Part shown: one piece after another, positions 1 through 7,410 of the stretch
How the letters are laid out: each line of letters opens with the position of its first letter
Numbering within the stretch: position 1 is the stretch's first letter
Assembly (NCBI GenBank): GCA_035291605.1
Contig: DATDRS010000003.1
Coordinates: 1-22,332 of the forward strand
Reading direction: 5' to 3'
Origin: DATDRS01 sp035291605
GTDB lineage: Bacteria > Chloroflexota > Anaerolineae > Anaerolineales > UBA6663
Length of the DNA: 22,332 nucleotides
Notes under the pieces: model-generated
The model's database searches: none
Seen by the model: only the letters and a program-made list of their open reading frames with translations
Told to the model about the DNA's origin: nothing
Translations under genes and position numbers: made by a program

Positions 1-1083
1 GGCGCCGTTGTAGAGCGCGCGCTCCATCACGTCGGCGTACTTGCCGTCGCCGGTCAACTGGGACATGCGGTGATTCCAAAAGACCATGCCGACGGCGGCG
101 CAGGTCTCGGCGTAGGCCGTTTCGTCGGGCAGATCATAGGCAAAGGTGAAGCCTTCATTGCTCGCGGATGGCCCAATGCCGCCGGTGAGGTACATGCGCT
201 CCTCACACACACTGCGCCACAGCCGCTCGCACGCCGCCCGGAGCGCCTCGTCGCTCGTCTCCCCCGCCAGGTCGGCCATGGCCGAATAGAGGTACATCGC
301 GCGCACGGCGTGCCCGGTTACCACCGCCTGTTCGCGCACGGGCAGATGCGCCTGCATGTAATCGTAGCCTCCAAAGCGGTAAGCGCGCGGGTCCGCGCCG
401 CGCGCCTGGGCTTCGAGGTCGAAGTAATGCGGTGGTCGCCCGCGTTCATCTATGAAATATTGGGCCAGCTTCAGATAACGCGGCTCGCCCGTCGCCCGGT
501 AGAGCTTGACCAGCGCCAGCTCAATTTCCTCGTGGCCGCAATAGCCGCGGCGCTGGCCCGCCTCGCGCCCGAAGACCGAGCCGATGTAATCGGCATAGCG
601 GCCGAGCGCGTCCAGCAGCGTCCGCCTGCCGGTGGCCTGGTAGTGCGCGACGGCGGCTTCGACGAGATGCCCGGCGCAGTAGAGTTCGTGCTCATCCCGC
701 AGGTTGGCGAAGCGCCGGCCCAACCCGTGTTTTTCGTAGACCAGAAAGTGCGTGTTGAGGTAACCGTCCTCGGCCTGGGCCGCAGCAATCCTGGCGCTCA
801 ACTCCTCCAACCGCGCGTCGAGTTCGGGGTCGGGGTGAGTCGCCAGCGAATAGCTGGCCGCTTCGATCCACTTGGCGACGTCGGAGTCCCAGAAGATGTG
901 CGGCGGGTTGGGCTGGTCCGGCGTCCAGGCCAGGTCCCACGCGGCGATGCGCCCAGTGCTCTCGCACAACTCATACTCGCGCCTGAGCGTCACCTCACGA
1001 TTGACGTCCATCCGCGGCTTCCAAAAGCCATCCGCCAGTTTTACGTTGGTAAACGGAACGGGTGACAGCGTGTGCTGCATCAT
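1..1083 (-). CDS. GH127 beta-L-arabinofuranosidase (DUF1680), 3' part outside window
   Basis: The first 361 residues are visible and the frame stays open to the window edge. The protein begins MMQHTLSPVPFTNVKLADGF and carries FWDSDVAKWIEAASY, both typical of GH127 enzymes, which release terminal beta-L-arabinofuranose from arabino-oligosaccharides and hydroxyproline-linked glycans. In the well-studied HypBA1 the acid/base is Glu322 and zinc ligands include Glu338 and Cys340. Here NEGFTF (Glu310) and AETCA (Glu326, Cys328) have exactly that 16 and 18 residue spacing. The nucleophile and remaining zinc cysteines would lie beyond the window. No signal peptide is seen, so it probably acts in the cytoplasm on imported oligosaccharides. 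It starts 33 bp after the aminotransferase stop, so the two are likely cotranscribed. The ribosome-binding site is weak, and Met at 1080 is an alternative start. Confidence 0.9.
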   Translation of the reverse strand, partial: MMQHTLSPVPFTNVKLADGFWKPRMDVNREVTLRREYELCESTGRIAAWDLAWTPDQPNPPHIFWDSDVAKWIEAASYSLATHPDPELDARLEELSARIAAAQAEDGYLNTHFLVYEKHGLGRRFANLRDEHELYCAGHLVEAAVAHYQATGRRTLLDALGRYADYIGSVFGREAGQRRGYCGHEEIELALVKLYRATGEPRYLKLAQYFIDERGRPPHYFDLEAQARGADPRAYRFGGYDYMQAHLPVREQAVVTGHAVRAMYLYSAMADLAGETSDEALRAACERLWRSVCEERMYLTGGIGPSASNEGFTFAYDLPDETAYAETCAAVGMVFWNHRMSQLTGDGKYADVMERALYNGA

Positions 1084-1116
1084 TTGCTTCTGTACCATCC
1101 GCCCAGAGCCAGGTAA

Positions 1117-2445
1117 TCAGACAGAACTTATCACGTTGACCCTGGCTCGCATCTCCGCCGTAGCATATTCGATCGGGGTGCCGGCGGCCTTCTTCTCCGC
1201 GAACGCCGTCGCGACTTTCGTCACCGCCGCGGCAATGTCATCCAGATCCTCCTTCGCCAACAGCGGGTGCACACTGGACAACCAGAAAACTTCCTCGCAG
1301 GCGCGCTCGGCTGCTGGGCACAGCCCCGGGCCGTATTCGACGTATCCCTCGTACCAGGGACACTCAAAGGGGCACTTTGTCCCCCCGTAGCCGACTTTGT
1401 TCACAAAGAGCGGCTGCAGGTGCTGCGGGATCAGCCAACGGGTCGTGCTCACGTAGCCTGAGTCATAGATGCCCTCCGCCGCCAGCGCCAGCGCGAAATT
1501 CAGCATGTCGGCGCCCAAGACCTCGGGTTGGAGCCGGATGGCGTAATAGTAGTAAACACGCTCTCCCCACGGAGGGTCTTGCGGCGTCCGGATTCCGGGC
1601 GCATCCTTGAGCCGCTCGGTCAGGTAGCGGGCGTTCTCGGCGCGCGTGGCGATCAGTTGGTCCAGCTTCTTTACCTGTTCTAATCCGATCGCAGCCTGCA
1701 TGTTGGTAATCCGGTAATTGGTGCATGGCAAGCCCCAGTGGTATTTCGAGGCGGTCCCCAACGATTTCTTCCGCGCGAAGTCCATATAGCCCCACATCTT
1801 TTCATACAGGTCATCGTCGTTCGTGATGACAAAGCCCCCCTCGCCGGTGCTGGTGATCTTCCCGGCGATGGTGCTGAACGAGCCGACGTGGCCGATGGCG
1901 CCGACCTTCCGGCCTTTGTAAACGGCCCCCGGCGACTGAGCGGCGTCCTCCAGCACCCAGAGCTTGTGCCGGGCGGCCAGCTCCATGATCGGCCCCAAAT
2001 CCACCGGCGTGCCTGTGATGCTCACCGGGATGATGGCTTTGGTGTGTTTGGTGATCTTACGCTCGACGTCAGCCGGGTCGAGCGTCAGGTACTCTGGGTC
2101 CACGTCGGCAAATATGGGAATGGCGTTCTGCTCGAGGACGCAGCTGTCTGAAGCGATGAACGTGTACGGCGAGACGATCACCTCGTCGCCAGGCCCGACG
2201 CCGAAGGCGGCCAGCGCGATGTGCAGGGACGTCGTCCCGCTGGAGACGGCAATGGCATGCTTGACGCCGAACCACTCGGCGAGCGCCCTTTCATACTCCG
2301 CGGCCGCTTCCGCCCGGCGTAGTTTCTTCTGCCTGGCGACCGCGAGAAGCGCCTGAAGCTCCTCCTCTTCAAAGACGTCCGTTTCAACGATGGGGGGTTT
2401 GGTCGAGCGCACGGGAGTTCCACCGTCAATCGCTAACGCAGACAT
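1117..2445 (-). CDS. DegT/DnrJ/EryC1/StrS-family PLP aminotransferase
   Basis: A fold-type I, PLP-dependent sugar or cyclitol aminotransferase of 442 aa, a usual length for the family. SSGTTSLHIALAAFGVGPGD (residues 68-87) is the cofactor-phosphate region. LEDAAQ contains Asp167, which contacts the pyridine nitrogen, and GKITSTGEGG contains Lys196, which aligns with the Schiff-base lysine of the KNLTxGEGG motif. A longer frame opens at 2490, but a strong GAAGGAGG sits just upstream of two adjacent ATGs. The second ATG (2445) has the better 7-nt spacing, and 2448 is possible. It is the first gene of the leftward unit and faces the GntR gene. The resemblance is closest to 3-amino-5-hydroxybenzoate synthase and scyllo-inosose aminotransferase-like members, but the substrate cannot be assigned. 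A transaminase beside arabinosidase and transporter genes suggests an amino sugar or cyclitol substrate (inference). Confidence 0.9.
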   Translation of the reverse strand: MSALAIDGGTPVRSTKPPIVETDVFEEEELQALLAVARQKKLRRAEAAAEYERALAEWFGVKHAIAVSSGTTSLHIALAAFGVGPGDEVIVSPYTFIASDSCVLEQNAIPIFADVDPEYLTLDPADVERKITKHTKAIIPVSITGTPVDLGPIMELAARHKLWVLEDAAQSPGAVYKGRKVGAIGHVGSFSTIAGKITSTGEGGFVITNDDDLYEKMWGYMDFARKKSLGTASKYHWGLPCTNYRITNMQAAIGLEQVKKLDQLIATRAENARYLTERLKDAPGIRTPQDPPWGERVYYYYAIRLQPEVLGADMLNFALALAAEGIYDSGYVSTTRWLIPQHLQPLFVNKVGYGGTKCPFECPWYEGYVEYGPGLCPAAERACEEVFWLSSVHPLLAKEDLDDIAAAVTKVATAFAEKKAAGTPIEYATAEMRARVNVISSV

Positions 2446-2546
2446 CATCGCGCCTCCTTCGGGGAATTTGGGTTGGGACTGCTTGTTCAAGCGGAAAGCA
2501 GGCTAAGTCGAGCAGGGGCGTTCCGGCGGAACGTCTCTGCTAGGTA

Positions 2547-2573
2547 TATAGTTGTTAGACATTGTACAACTAT
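2547..2573. promoter_or_regulatory. putative GntR operator, leftward unit
   Basis: ATAGTTGT (2548-2555) and ACAACTAT (2566-2573) form a perfect 8-bp inverted repeat with a 10-bp spacer. It lies just downstream of the leftward -10 element, over the expected transcription start. The 10-mer GTTGTTAGAC at 2551-2560 recurs in inverted orientation at 2664-2673, beside the rightward promoter. A dyad shared by two divergent promoters next to a GntR gene is the expected position of its operator. Binding itself is inferred. Confidence 0.6.
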
Positions 2574-2575
2574 GG

Positions 2576-2605
2576 AGTATACTAGGGTCAGATGAAAAGT
2601 GTCAA
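2576..2605 (-). promoter_or_regulatory. sigma70-type promoter of the aminotransferase-GH127 unit
   Basis: On the minus strand, TTGACA (2605-2600) is followed after 18 bp by TATACT (2581-2576). This is a near-consensus housekeeping promoter reading towards the DegT-family gene, with the expected start near 2568. The operator dyad at 2547-2573 covers that start. Confidence 0.65.
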
Positions 2606-2620
2606 GTTTACCCGATTTTC

Positions 2621-2650
2621 TTGACTCTCGCTAAATAAATGGACTATACT
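2621..2650 (+). promoter_or_regulatory. sigma70-type promoter of the gntR-rpiB-transporter unit
   Basis: TTGACT (2621-2626), an 18-bp spacer and TATACT (2645-2650) give a near-consensus promoter pointing at the GntR gene. Its design matches the opposing promoter at 2605-2576 (same spacer length, same -10). The expected start is near 2657, leaving a leader of about 48 nt before the ATG at 2706. Confidence 0.65.
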
Positions 2651-2654
2651 CATA

Positions 2655-2674
2655 ATGTTTACTGTCTAACAACT
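2655..2674. promoter_or_regulatory. putative GntR operator, rightward unit
   Basis: GTCTAACAAC at 2664-2673 is the exact reverse complement of 2551-2560, and 16 of 20 bases agree when the match is extended to 2655-2674. It sits at the predicted start of the rightward transcript, where a bound repressor would block initiation. It also contains TGTC and GACA half-sites (2663-2666 and 2675-2678). This arrangement suggests that the regulator controls its own gene. Confidence 0.55.
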
Positions 2675-2705
2675 GACAAGAAACAATACGCCATCTGATC
2701 ACGCT

Positions 2706-3485
2706 ATGCTCACCCGCATCCCACAAGTCAAGGATAGTGTGACATTACCCGAACGGGTTGCGGAGCAGCTGCGCTCGATGATCATCAAGGGCGAACTAAA
2801 ACCAGGTGTTCAACTGCCAACCGAACCTGAACTTTCCGTGGCGCTCAATGTGAGCCGGGGCACTTTGCGCGCTGCCCTGGATCGCCTGGCGTATGAAGGC
2901 GTGATCATTCGTCGGCGCGGGGTCGGGACGTTCGTGGCCGAGCAGCCGCCCGTCATCAACAACCTGAACCTCAACTGGGGCGTCACCGACGTCATCCGCT
3001 CGATGGGAGCGACGCCCGGCACCGCTGATCTGCAGGTCTCGCTGGAGACCGCGAGCCACCGCGTGGCGGAGCGCCTCGACCTCGCCGTCGGAGCGCCGAC
3101 CGTCTTGATTGACCGGGTCCGGCTGGCCGACAGCCGCCGGGTGGTGTTCTCCCGCGATGTCCTCCCGCTCAATCTGATGCAGACGCCTGAGCACGAGTTC
3201 TCCCTGGCCGAGCTCGAACAGTTCCTGCTCACCCATCAATCGCTTTACGCCTTCGTGAAGGAAAAGCTCCACCTGGAAATCCATCACGCGGTGTCCTGGC
3301 TGAAACCGATGACGGCGGATCGCTCTGTGGCCGAGAAGCTCCAGATCGCCGTGGGCAGCAGCATCCTATATATCGAGCAGGTGGATTATGACCCGAGCGG
3401 GGATCCGCTTGTGCTGGCCGACGAGTACCACGTGGCTGGGGTATTTACCTTCACCGTGTATCGGGCGAGCTTCGCGCCTGGCTAG
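2706..3485 (+). CDS. GntR-family transcriptional repressor (HutC/UTRA type)
   Basis: A 259-aa regulator of usual length for the HutC subfamily. Residues 11-80 form the winged helix-turn-helix: the helix-turn-helix contains LPTEPELSVALNVSRGTLR, and the wing RRRGVGTFV. Residues from about 95 to the end form a UTRA ligand-binding domain, with VAERLDLAVGAPTVLIDRVR and the late VGSSILYIEQVDYDPSGDPL typical of that fold. Such domains sense small molecules, often phosphorylated or free sugars, and release DNA on binding. It reads away from the DegT-family gene across the mirrored promoter region and precedes the isomerase by 8 bp, so it is probably the local repressor of both units. No strong ribosome-binding site precedes the ATG at 2706. 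The effector is unknown; an arabinose-derived compound would fit the context (inference). Confidence 0.92.
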   Translation: MLTRIPQVKDSVTLPERVAEQLRSMIIKGELKPGVQLPTEPELSVALNVSRGTLRAALDRLAYEGVIIRRRGVGTFVAEQPPVINNLNLNWGVTDVIRSMGATPGTADLQVSLETASHRVAERLDLAVGAPTVLIDRVRLADSRRVVFSRDVLPLNLMQTPEHEFSLAELEQFLLTHQSLYAFVKEKLHLEIHHAVSWLKPMTADRSVAEKLQIAVGSSILYIEQVDYDPSGDPLVLADEYHVAGVFTFTVYRASFAPG

Positions 3486-3493
3486 AGACAGAG

Positions 3494-3967
3494 ATGAAGA
3501 TCATCATGGGCAGCGACCACTACGGTTATTCCCTCAAGGAGGACTTGAAGGCTTACCTTGAAGAACTGGGCCACGAGCCGGTGGACCTGGGCTGTCACGG
3601 CGCTGCGGAACCGGTGGACTACCCGGATGTAGCCGTCGAGGTCGCGGAAAAGATCGCCCGGGGCGAGTATGCGCGCGGCATCCTGATCTGCGGCACCGGG
3701 ATCGGTATGGCGATCGTCGCTAACAAGATCCCGGGCGTGCGCGCCGCCTGCTGTCACGACCCCTACTCGGCCGAACGCGCCCGGAAGAGCAACGATGCGC
3801 AGATTCTGACGATGGGGGCCCAGATCGTCGGCCCCGCGCTCGGCCGGCAGCTCCTGGATCACTGGCTGGCTTCGGAGTTTGCTGGAGGGCGGTCCACGAG
3901 CAAAGTCGAGAAAATCAAAAAACTAGATCAGCGGTTCCGCGCTCAGCCGGATGCTCCGCAGCCATGA
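3494..3967 (+). CDS. rpiB: RpiB/LacA/LacB-family sugar-phosphate isomerase
   Basis: This 157-aa protein belongs to the family of ribose-5-phosphate isomerase B, allose-6-phosphate isomerase and the galactose-6-phosphate isomerase subunits, which interconvert aldose and ketose phosphates. GSDHYG (residues 6-11) and ICGTGIGMAIVANK (65-78) are diagnostic. Cys66 corresponds to the catalytic Cys66 of Escherichia coli RpiB. His99 of the E. coli enzyme, given a ring-opening role, falls in HND; here the same place reads SND (Ser99). The gene symbol gives family membership only, and the true substrate may differ from ribose 5-phosphate. It begins 8 bp after the GntR gene and shares its promoter. A catabolic role with the FGGY kinase at 13322 is likely (inference). 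Confidence 0.88.
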   Translation: MKIIMGSDHYGYSLKEDLKAYLEELGHEPVDLGCHGAAEPVDYPDVAVEVAEKIARGEYARGILICGTGIGMAIVANKIPGVRAACCHDPYSAERARKSNDAQILTMGAQIVGPALGRQLLDHWLASEFAGGRSTSKVEKIKKLDQRFRAQPDAPQP

Positions 3968-4028
3968 TCCCACACTCGTTCACATGAAACCATACCTTTT
4001 AGATAGGCTCTCAGCCCGCGTCCTCGCG

Positions 4029-4078
4029 GTTGCCGAAGGGCAACTAACTGAAAGGTATTGTCACCCGAAAGGAGGGTG
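4029..4078 (+). promoter_or_regulatory. two short hairpins in the leader before the solute-binding gene
   Basis: The 184-bp gap between the isomerase and the lipoprotein gene holds two inverted repeats. GTTGCC/GGCAAC (4029-4034 and 4039-4044) has a GAAG tetraloop, and CACCC/GGGTG (4062-4066 and 4074-4078) has a 7-nt loop. Neither is followed by a T run, so they are not typical intrinsic terminators. They may stabilise the downstream mRNA, as processing hairpins before abundant binding-protein genes often do (inference). No good promoter was seen here. Confidence 0.3.
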
Positions 4079-4151
4079 TGTCCCTATGCAGTGAGGCGCA
4101 ATTCTCAACCGCTTACCCGTAAACCCCACCGTGTTTTTGGAGGAGATTAAG

Positions 4152-6302
4152 ATGTCCAGAAATCGGCTTTACGCTTTAGCTGCATACCTCGTCGTCATGG
4201 CGACCGTGCTGGGCGCGTGTGGCCAACCCACCCCGGCGCCCACGCAGGCCGTGCCGCCCCCCACCGAGGCGGCGCCGCCCCCAACCCAACCGCCGGCCAC
4301 TGAGGCCGGGCCTGCGCCGACCGTCGGCCCCGCCGAATGCCCGGCGATCACCGTCGCCAACCCGGGCGGTGTGCAGGCGGGGGCCTGGCCGCAGCAGTAT
4401 GAACTGGCCGAATTTGAAGAACTGGCCAACTGCGAAATGGCACTCTCAGGCCGCTCGGAGTTCGATGCCCGGCTGGTCGAGTACGGGTTCTTGCCGAGCG
4501 GCGGCCTGCCTCCGCTGGAGGAACGCCTGCCCGAAGAGCCGCTGGTCGTCGTGCCCTACGACGAGATCGGCCACTACGGCGGCCGGATCACCGGGGCCTC
4601 CATCGCCCCCGAAGCCGGCAACTCAGAATGGCTCAGCGTGCGGCACGTCAACCTGCTGCGATTTACGGACGATCTGCAGACCATCGTGCCCAACATGGCC
4701 AAATCCTACGAGTGGAACGACGACTACACCGAACTCACCATCGTGCTGCGCAAGGGCCACAAGTGGTCTGACGGCCAGCCCTTCACCACCGAGGACATTG
4801 TCTTCTGGTATGAGGATATCGTCCTCAACGAGGAGCTGTACCCCACCCCGCCGAGCGTCTGGGTCTACGGCGGTGAGCCGATGCAAGTCGAGGCGGTGGA
4901 CGACGTGACCGTCAAGTTCAAGTTCGCCGCGCCGGCGCCGGCCTTCACCACCCTGCTGGCCACCACCTATACCCACGAGTGGGCGCCCAAGCACTACCTG
5001 ATGGACAAGATGATCAAATACAACCCGAATGCCGATGAGGAAGCGAAAGCCGAAGGCTACGATTCCTGGGCGAAGCGCTTCATCCCCCTGTACTACAGCG
5101 ACTGGGAAGACGCCAACCACATCTACGGCCTGCCCAAGCTGGAGGCCTGGATCAAGGTTGACGAGACGCCCGAGCACCAGCTCTACGTGGTCAACCCTTA
5201 CTACTACAAGGTTGACACCGCCGGGCAGCAGTTGCCGTACATGGACGAGGTCGAGGAAGTGTATGCGCCAGACGCGGAGCTGATCGAGCTGAAGATCATC
5301 AACGGCGAGATCCAGTACAAAGCCCAGTCACTCCAGATCGGCAGCCTGCCGCTCTACCAGCAGAACCAGGACAAGGGCAACTACGACATCCAGATGGCCG
5401 AGGGCGCCAGCAACGGCCGCACCTACACCTTCAACGCCACACACAAAGACCCCGTGTTGGCCACCATCTTCTCTGACCCGCGCTTCAGCAAGGCCATGTC
5501 GCTGGCCCTGAACCGCGACGAGATCAACCAGGCCCTGTGCTTCGGCCTGTGCCAGCCGACCCAGGGCTCCCCCGTCCACCGGACGGTGTCGTTCGCCAAG
5601 CCCGAGTGGTACACCAAAGACATCGAGTACGATCCGGACGCGGCCAACGCGCTGCTGGATGAGATCGGCCTGACGAAGGGGGCCGACGGCTTCCGGCTGA
5701 GATCCGATGGCAAACCGCTGCTCATCAATCTCATCTATGCCATCCAGTGGGGCGATCCCGCTCTGCATGAGCTGGCCAAGGAGTACTGGGAGGCGGTCGG
5801 CGTCAGGGTCGAGTTGAAAGAGATCAGCACCGAGGCCTACCGGGCCATGGCTGCCAGCAACGACCACGACATCCAGGTGACCAACAGCGGCACCGAGGTC
5901 GAAGCGCCCCTCTACTCCAACCCCTTCCGGCTCTACCCGCCCTTCGGCGACGCCGCGCTGGAGCCTCTCACTGGCGGCCCGTGGGCGGACTGGCACAACA
6001 CCAACGGTGCGCAAGGCATCGAGCCGCCCGCCGACATCAAGCCGCTCTGGGACATGACCGATAAATGGAAGTCGAGCCTGCCCGGCAGCCCGGAGTACAT
6101 CAGCCTCGGGCAGCAACTCGTCGAGGTCCAGATGGCGCACTTCTTCATCATCGGCACGGTCACCACGACGCCGGCGGTCACGATCGTGTCTAGGGCCCTG
6201 GGCAACGTGCCGCAGGAATCGGTCAACGCCTTCGAGTACTACCGCACCTATCCGTACCGAACCGATCAGTGGTTCCGCAAGGATGCGGCGGCCGGGAACT
6301 AG
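4152..6302 (+). CDS. ABC importer solute-binding lipoprotein, family 5 (peptide/oligosaccharide type)
   Basis: A 716-aa extracytoplasmic binding protein of the SBP_bac_5 family. GGAGGA at 4139-4144 with 7-nt spacing selects the ATG at 4152 over an in-frame GTG at 4131. The N-terminus is a lipoprotein signal: MSRNR, a hydrophobic stretch, then the lipobox LGAC with Cys23 as lipidation site. A Pro/Thr/Ala-rich linker follows to about residue 60. The binding domain contains LRKGHKWSDGQPFTTEDIVF, the family signature region, and later FSDPRFSKAMSLALNRDEIN. It is longer than ordinary OppA/DppA proteins (about 540 aa), as seen for large family-5 proteins of Chloroflexota and Thermotogota, several of which bind oligosaccharides. 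With GH127 nearby, arabino-oligosaccharides are plausible ligands (inference). The permease and ATPase genes follow. Confidence 0.9.
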   Translation: MSRNRLYALAAYLVVMATVLGACGQPTPAPTQAVPPPTEAAPPPTQPPATEAGPAPTVGPAECPAITVANPGGVQAGAWPQQYELAEFEELANCEMALSGRSEFDARLVEYGFLPSGGLPPLEERLPEEPLVVVPYDEIGHYGGRITGASIAPEAGNSEWLSVRHVNLLRFTDDLQTIVPNMAKSYEWNDDYTELTIVLRKGHKWSDGQPFTTEDIVFWYEDIVLNEELYPTPPSVWVYGGEPMQVEAVDDVTVKFKFAAPAPAFTTLLATTYTHEWAPKHYLMDKMIKYNPNADEEAKAEGYDSWAKRFIPLYYSDWEDANHIYGLPKLEAWIKVDETPEHQLYVVNPYYYKVDTAGQQLPYMDEVEEVYAPDAELIELKIINGEIQYKAQSLQIGSLPLYQQNQDKGNYDIQMAEGASNGRTYTFNATHKDPVLATIFSDPRFSKAMSLALNRDEINQALCFGLCQPTQGSPVHRTVSFAKPEWYTKDIEYDPDAANALLDEIGLTKGADGFRLRSDGKPLLINLIYAIQWGDPALHELAKEYWEAVGVRVELKEISTEAYRAMAASNDHDIQVTNSGTEVEAPLYSNPFRLYPPFGDAALEPLTGGPWADWHNTNGAQGIEPPADIKPLWDMTDKWKSSLPGSPEYISLGQQLVEVQMAHFFIIGTVTTTPAVTIVSRALGNVPQESVNAFEYYRTYPYRTDQWFRKDAAAGN

Positions 6303-6413
6303 CCGGGCGCCGGTTGCCTTGCAGCGATCGGAATTGAACGCATGATGTTCAGCGCCGGATGGGTGGGAGCCTGCTCCCGCCCATCTGGCGCCTTCTGGCA
6401 GGAGGAGGTCGAG

Positions 6414-7409
6414 GTGGCGAAATATCTGCTTCAGCGATTTATCATCATGATCGTCATGCTGGCGGCGCTTTCGTTCATCGTCTTCCTCACCATCGAGCTC
6501 CCGCCGGGCGACTTCGCCGACCGGCACGCGCTCGAACTGCGCTCGCAGGGCATACAGTTCACCCAGGAAGACTTGAACTCGCTGCGCCACACGCTGGGCC
6601 TGGACCGCCCGTGGTATGTGCGCTACGTGGTCTGGATCACCAACATCGTCCTGCGCGGCAACTTCGGCGTCTCGATGACCGTGCACCTGCCGGTCACCCA
6701 GGTGCTCGGCGAGCGAGTGGGCTTAACGGTCATGCTCGCGGTGGCCACCATCATCTTCACCTACGGCCTCGCCATTCCCATCGGCATCTACTCGGCCATC
6801 CGGCAGTATTCAGTCGGCGACTATGCGGCCACGATGATCGGCTATTTCGGCATGGCGACGCCGAGCTTCATGCTGGCTCTCATTCTCTTATATATCAGCG
6901 TCATCCTGTTCAACAATAGTGTCGGCGGCTTGTTCTCGGCTCAGTACGCCGAAGCGGCCTGGAGTTGGGGAAAATTCGTTGACCTGCTCCGGCACCTGTG
7001 GGTGCCTGCGCTGGTGCTGGGGCTGGCCGGCACGGCGTTCGAGATCCGCACCATGCGCGCCACCCTGCTCGACGAAAAGAACAAGCTATACGTCACCGCT
7101 GCGCGCGCCAGGGGCCTGCCCGAGTGGAAACTGCTGCTCAAGTACCCGGTGCGCGTCGCCCTGAACCCCATCGCCAGCACGATTGGCTGGGAGCTCACGG
7201 CGATCATCGCCGGCGCGCCGCTCGTCTCGTTCGTGCTGGCCCTGCCCGACACCGGCCCATTGTTTCTCCGGGCCCTGCTCGACCAGGACACCTACCTGTC
7301 CGGGGCGATCCTGCTCATGTATGCCACATTGACCATCCTGGGCACGTTCCTGTCGGACGTGCTGCTGGCCGCGCTGGATCCGCGTATTCGGTACGGCGAG
7401 AGGGTCTGA
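6414..7409 (+). CDS. ABC importer permease, OppB/DppB type
   Basis: First membrane subunit of the importer, 331 aa. The frame extends back to an ATG at 6342, but GGAGGAGGT at 6401-6409 points to the GTG at 6414, giving VAKYLLQRFIIMIVMLAALS, the usual amphipathic start and first membrane helix of OppB proteins. An external loop (about residues 32-95) follows, then further helices such as VGLTVMLAVATIIFTYGLAI and LALILLYISVIL. The EAA loop that docks on the ATPase is YVTAARARGLPEWKLLLKYP. The protein ends in ALDPRIRYG, typical for this subunit. It follows the binding-protein gene by 111 bp and is separated from the next permease by a single base. Confidence 0.93.
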   Translation: MAKYLLQRFIIMIVMLAALSFIVFLTIELPPGDFADRHALELRSQGIQFTQEDLNSLRHTLGLDRPWYVRYVVWITNIVLRGNFGVSMTVHLPVTQVLGERVGLTVMLAVATIIFTYGLAIPIGIYSAIRQYSVGDYAATMIGYFGMATPSFMLALILLYISVILFNNSVGGLFSAQYAEAAWSWGKFVDLLRHLWVPALVLGLAGTAFEIRTMRATLLDEKNKLYVTAARARGLPEWKLLLKYPVRVALNPIASTIGWELTAIIAGAPLVSFVLALPDTGPLFLRALLDQDTYLSGAILLMYATLTILGTFLSDVLLAALDPRIRYGERV

Positions 7410-7410
7410 T

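Noticed and set aside
70..1065. 331-codon plus-strand open frame
   Set aside because: Antisense to the GH127 gene, whose catalytic motifs are clear on the minus strand.
4086..4094. Mini-frame ATG-CAG-TGA after AAAGGAGGG
   Set aside because: The ribosome-binding-like sequence is strong, but a two-codon frame has no support as a gene; it may be chance or part of the leader hairpin.
5328..6686. 452-codon minus-strand open frame
   Set aside because: Antisense to the solute-binding protein and permease start, with composition typical of GC-rich shadow frames and no motifs.
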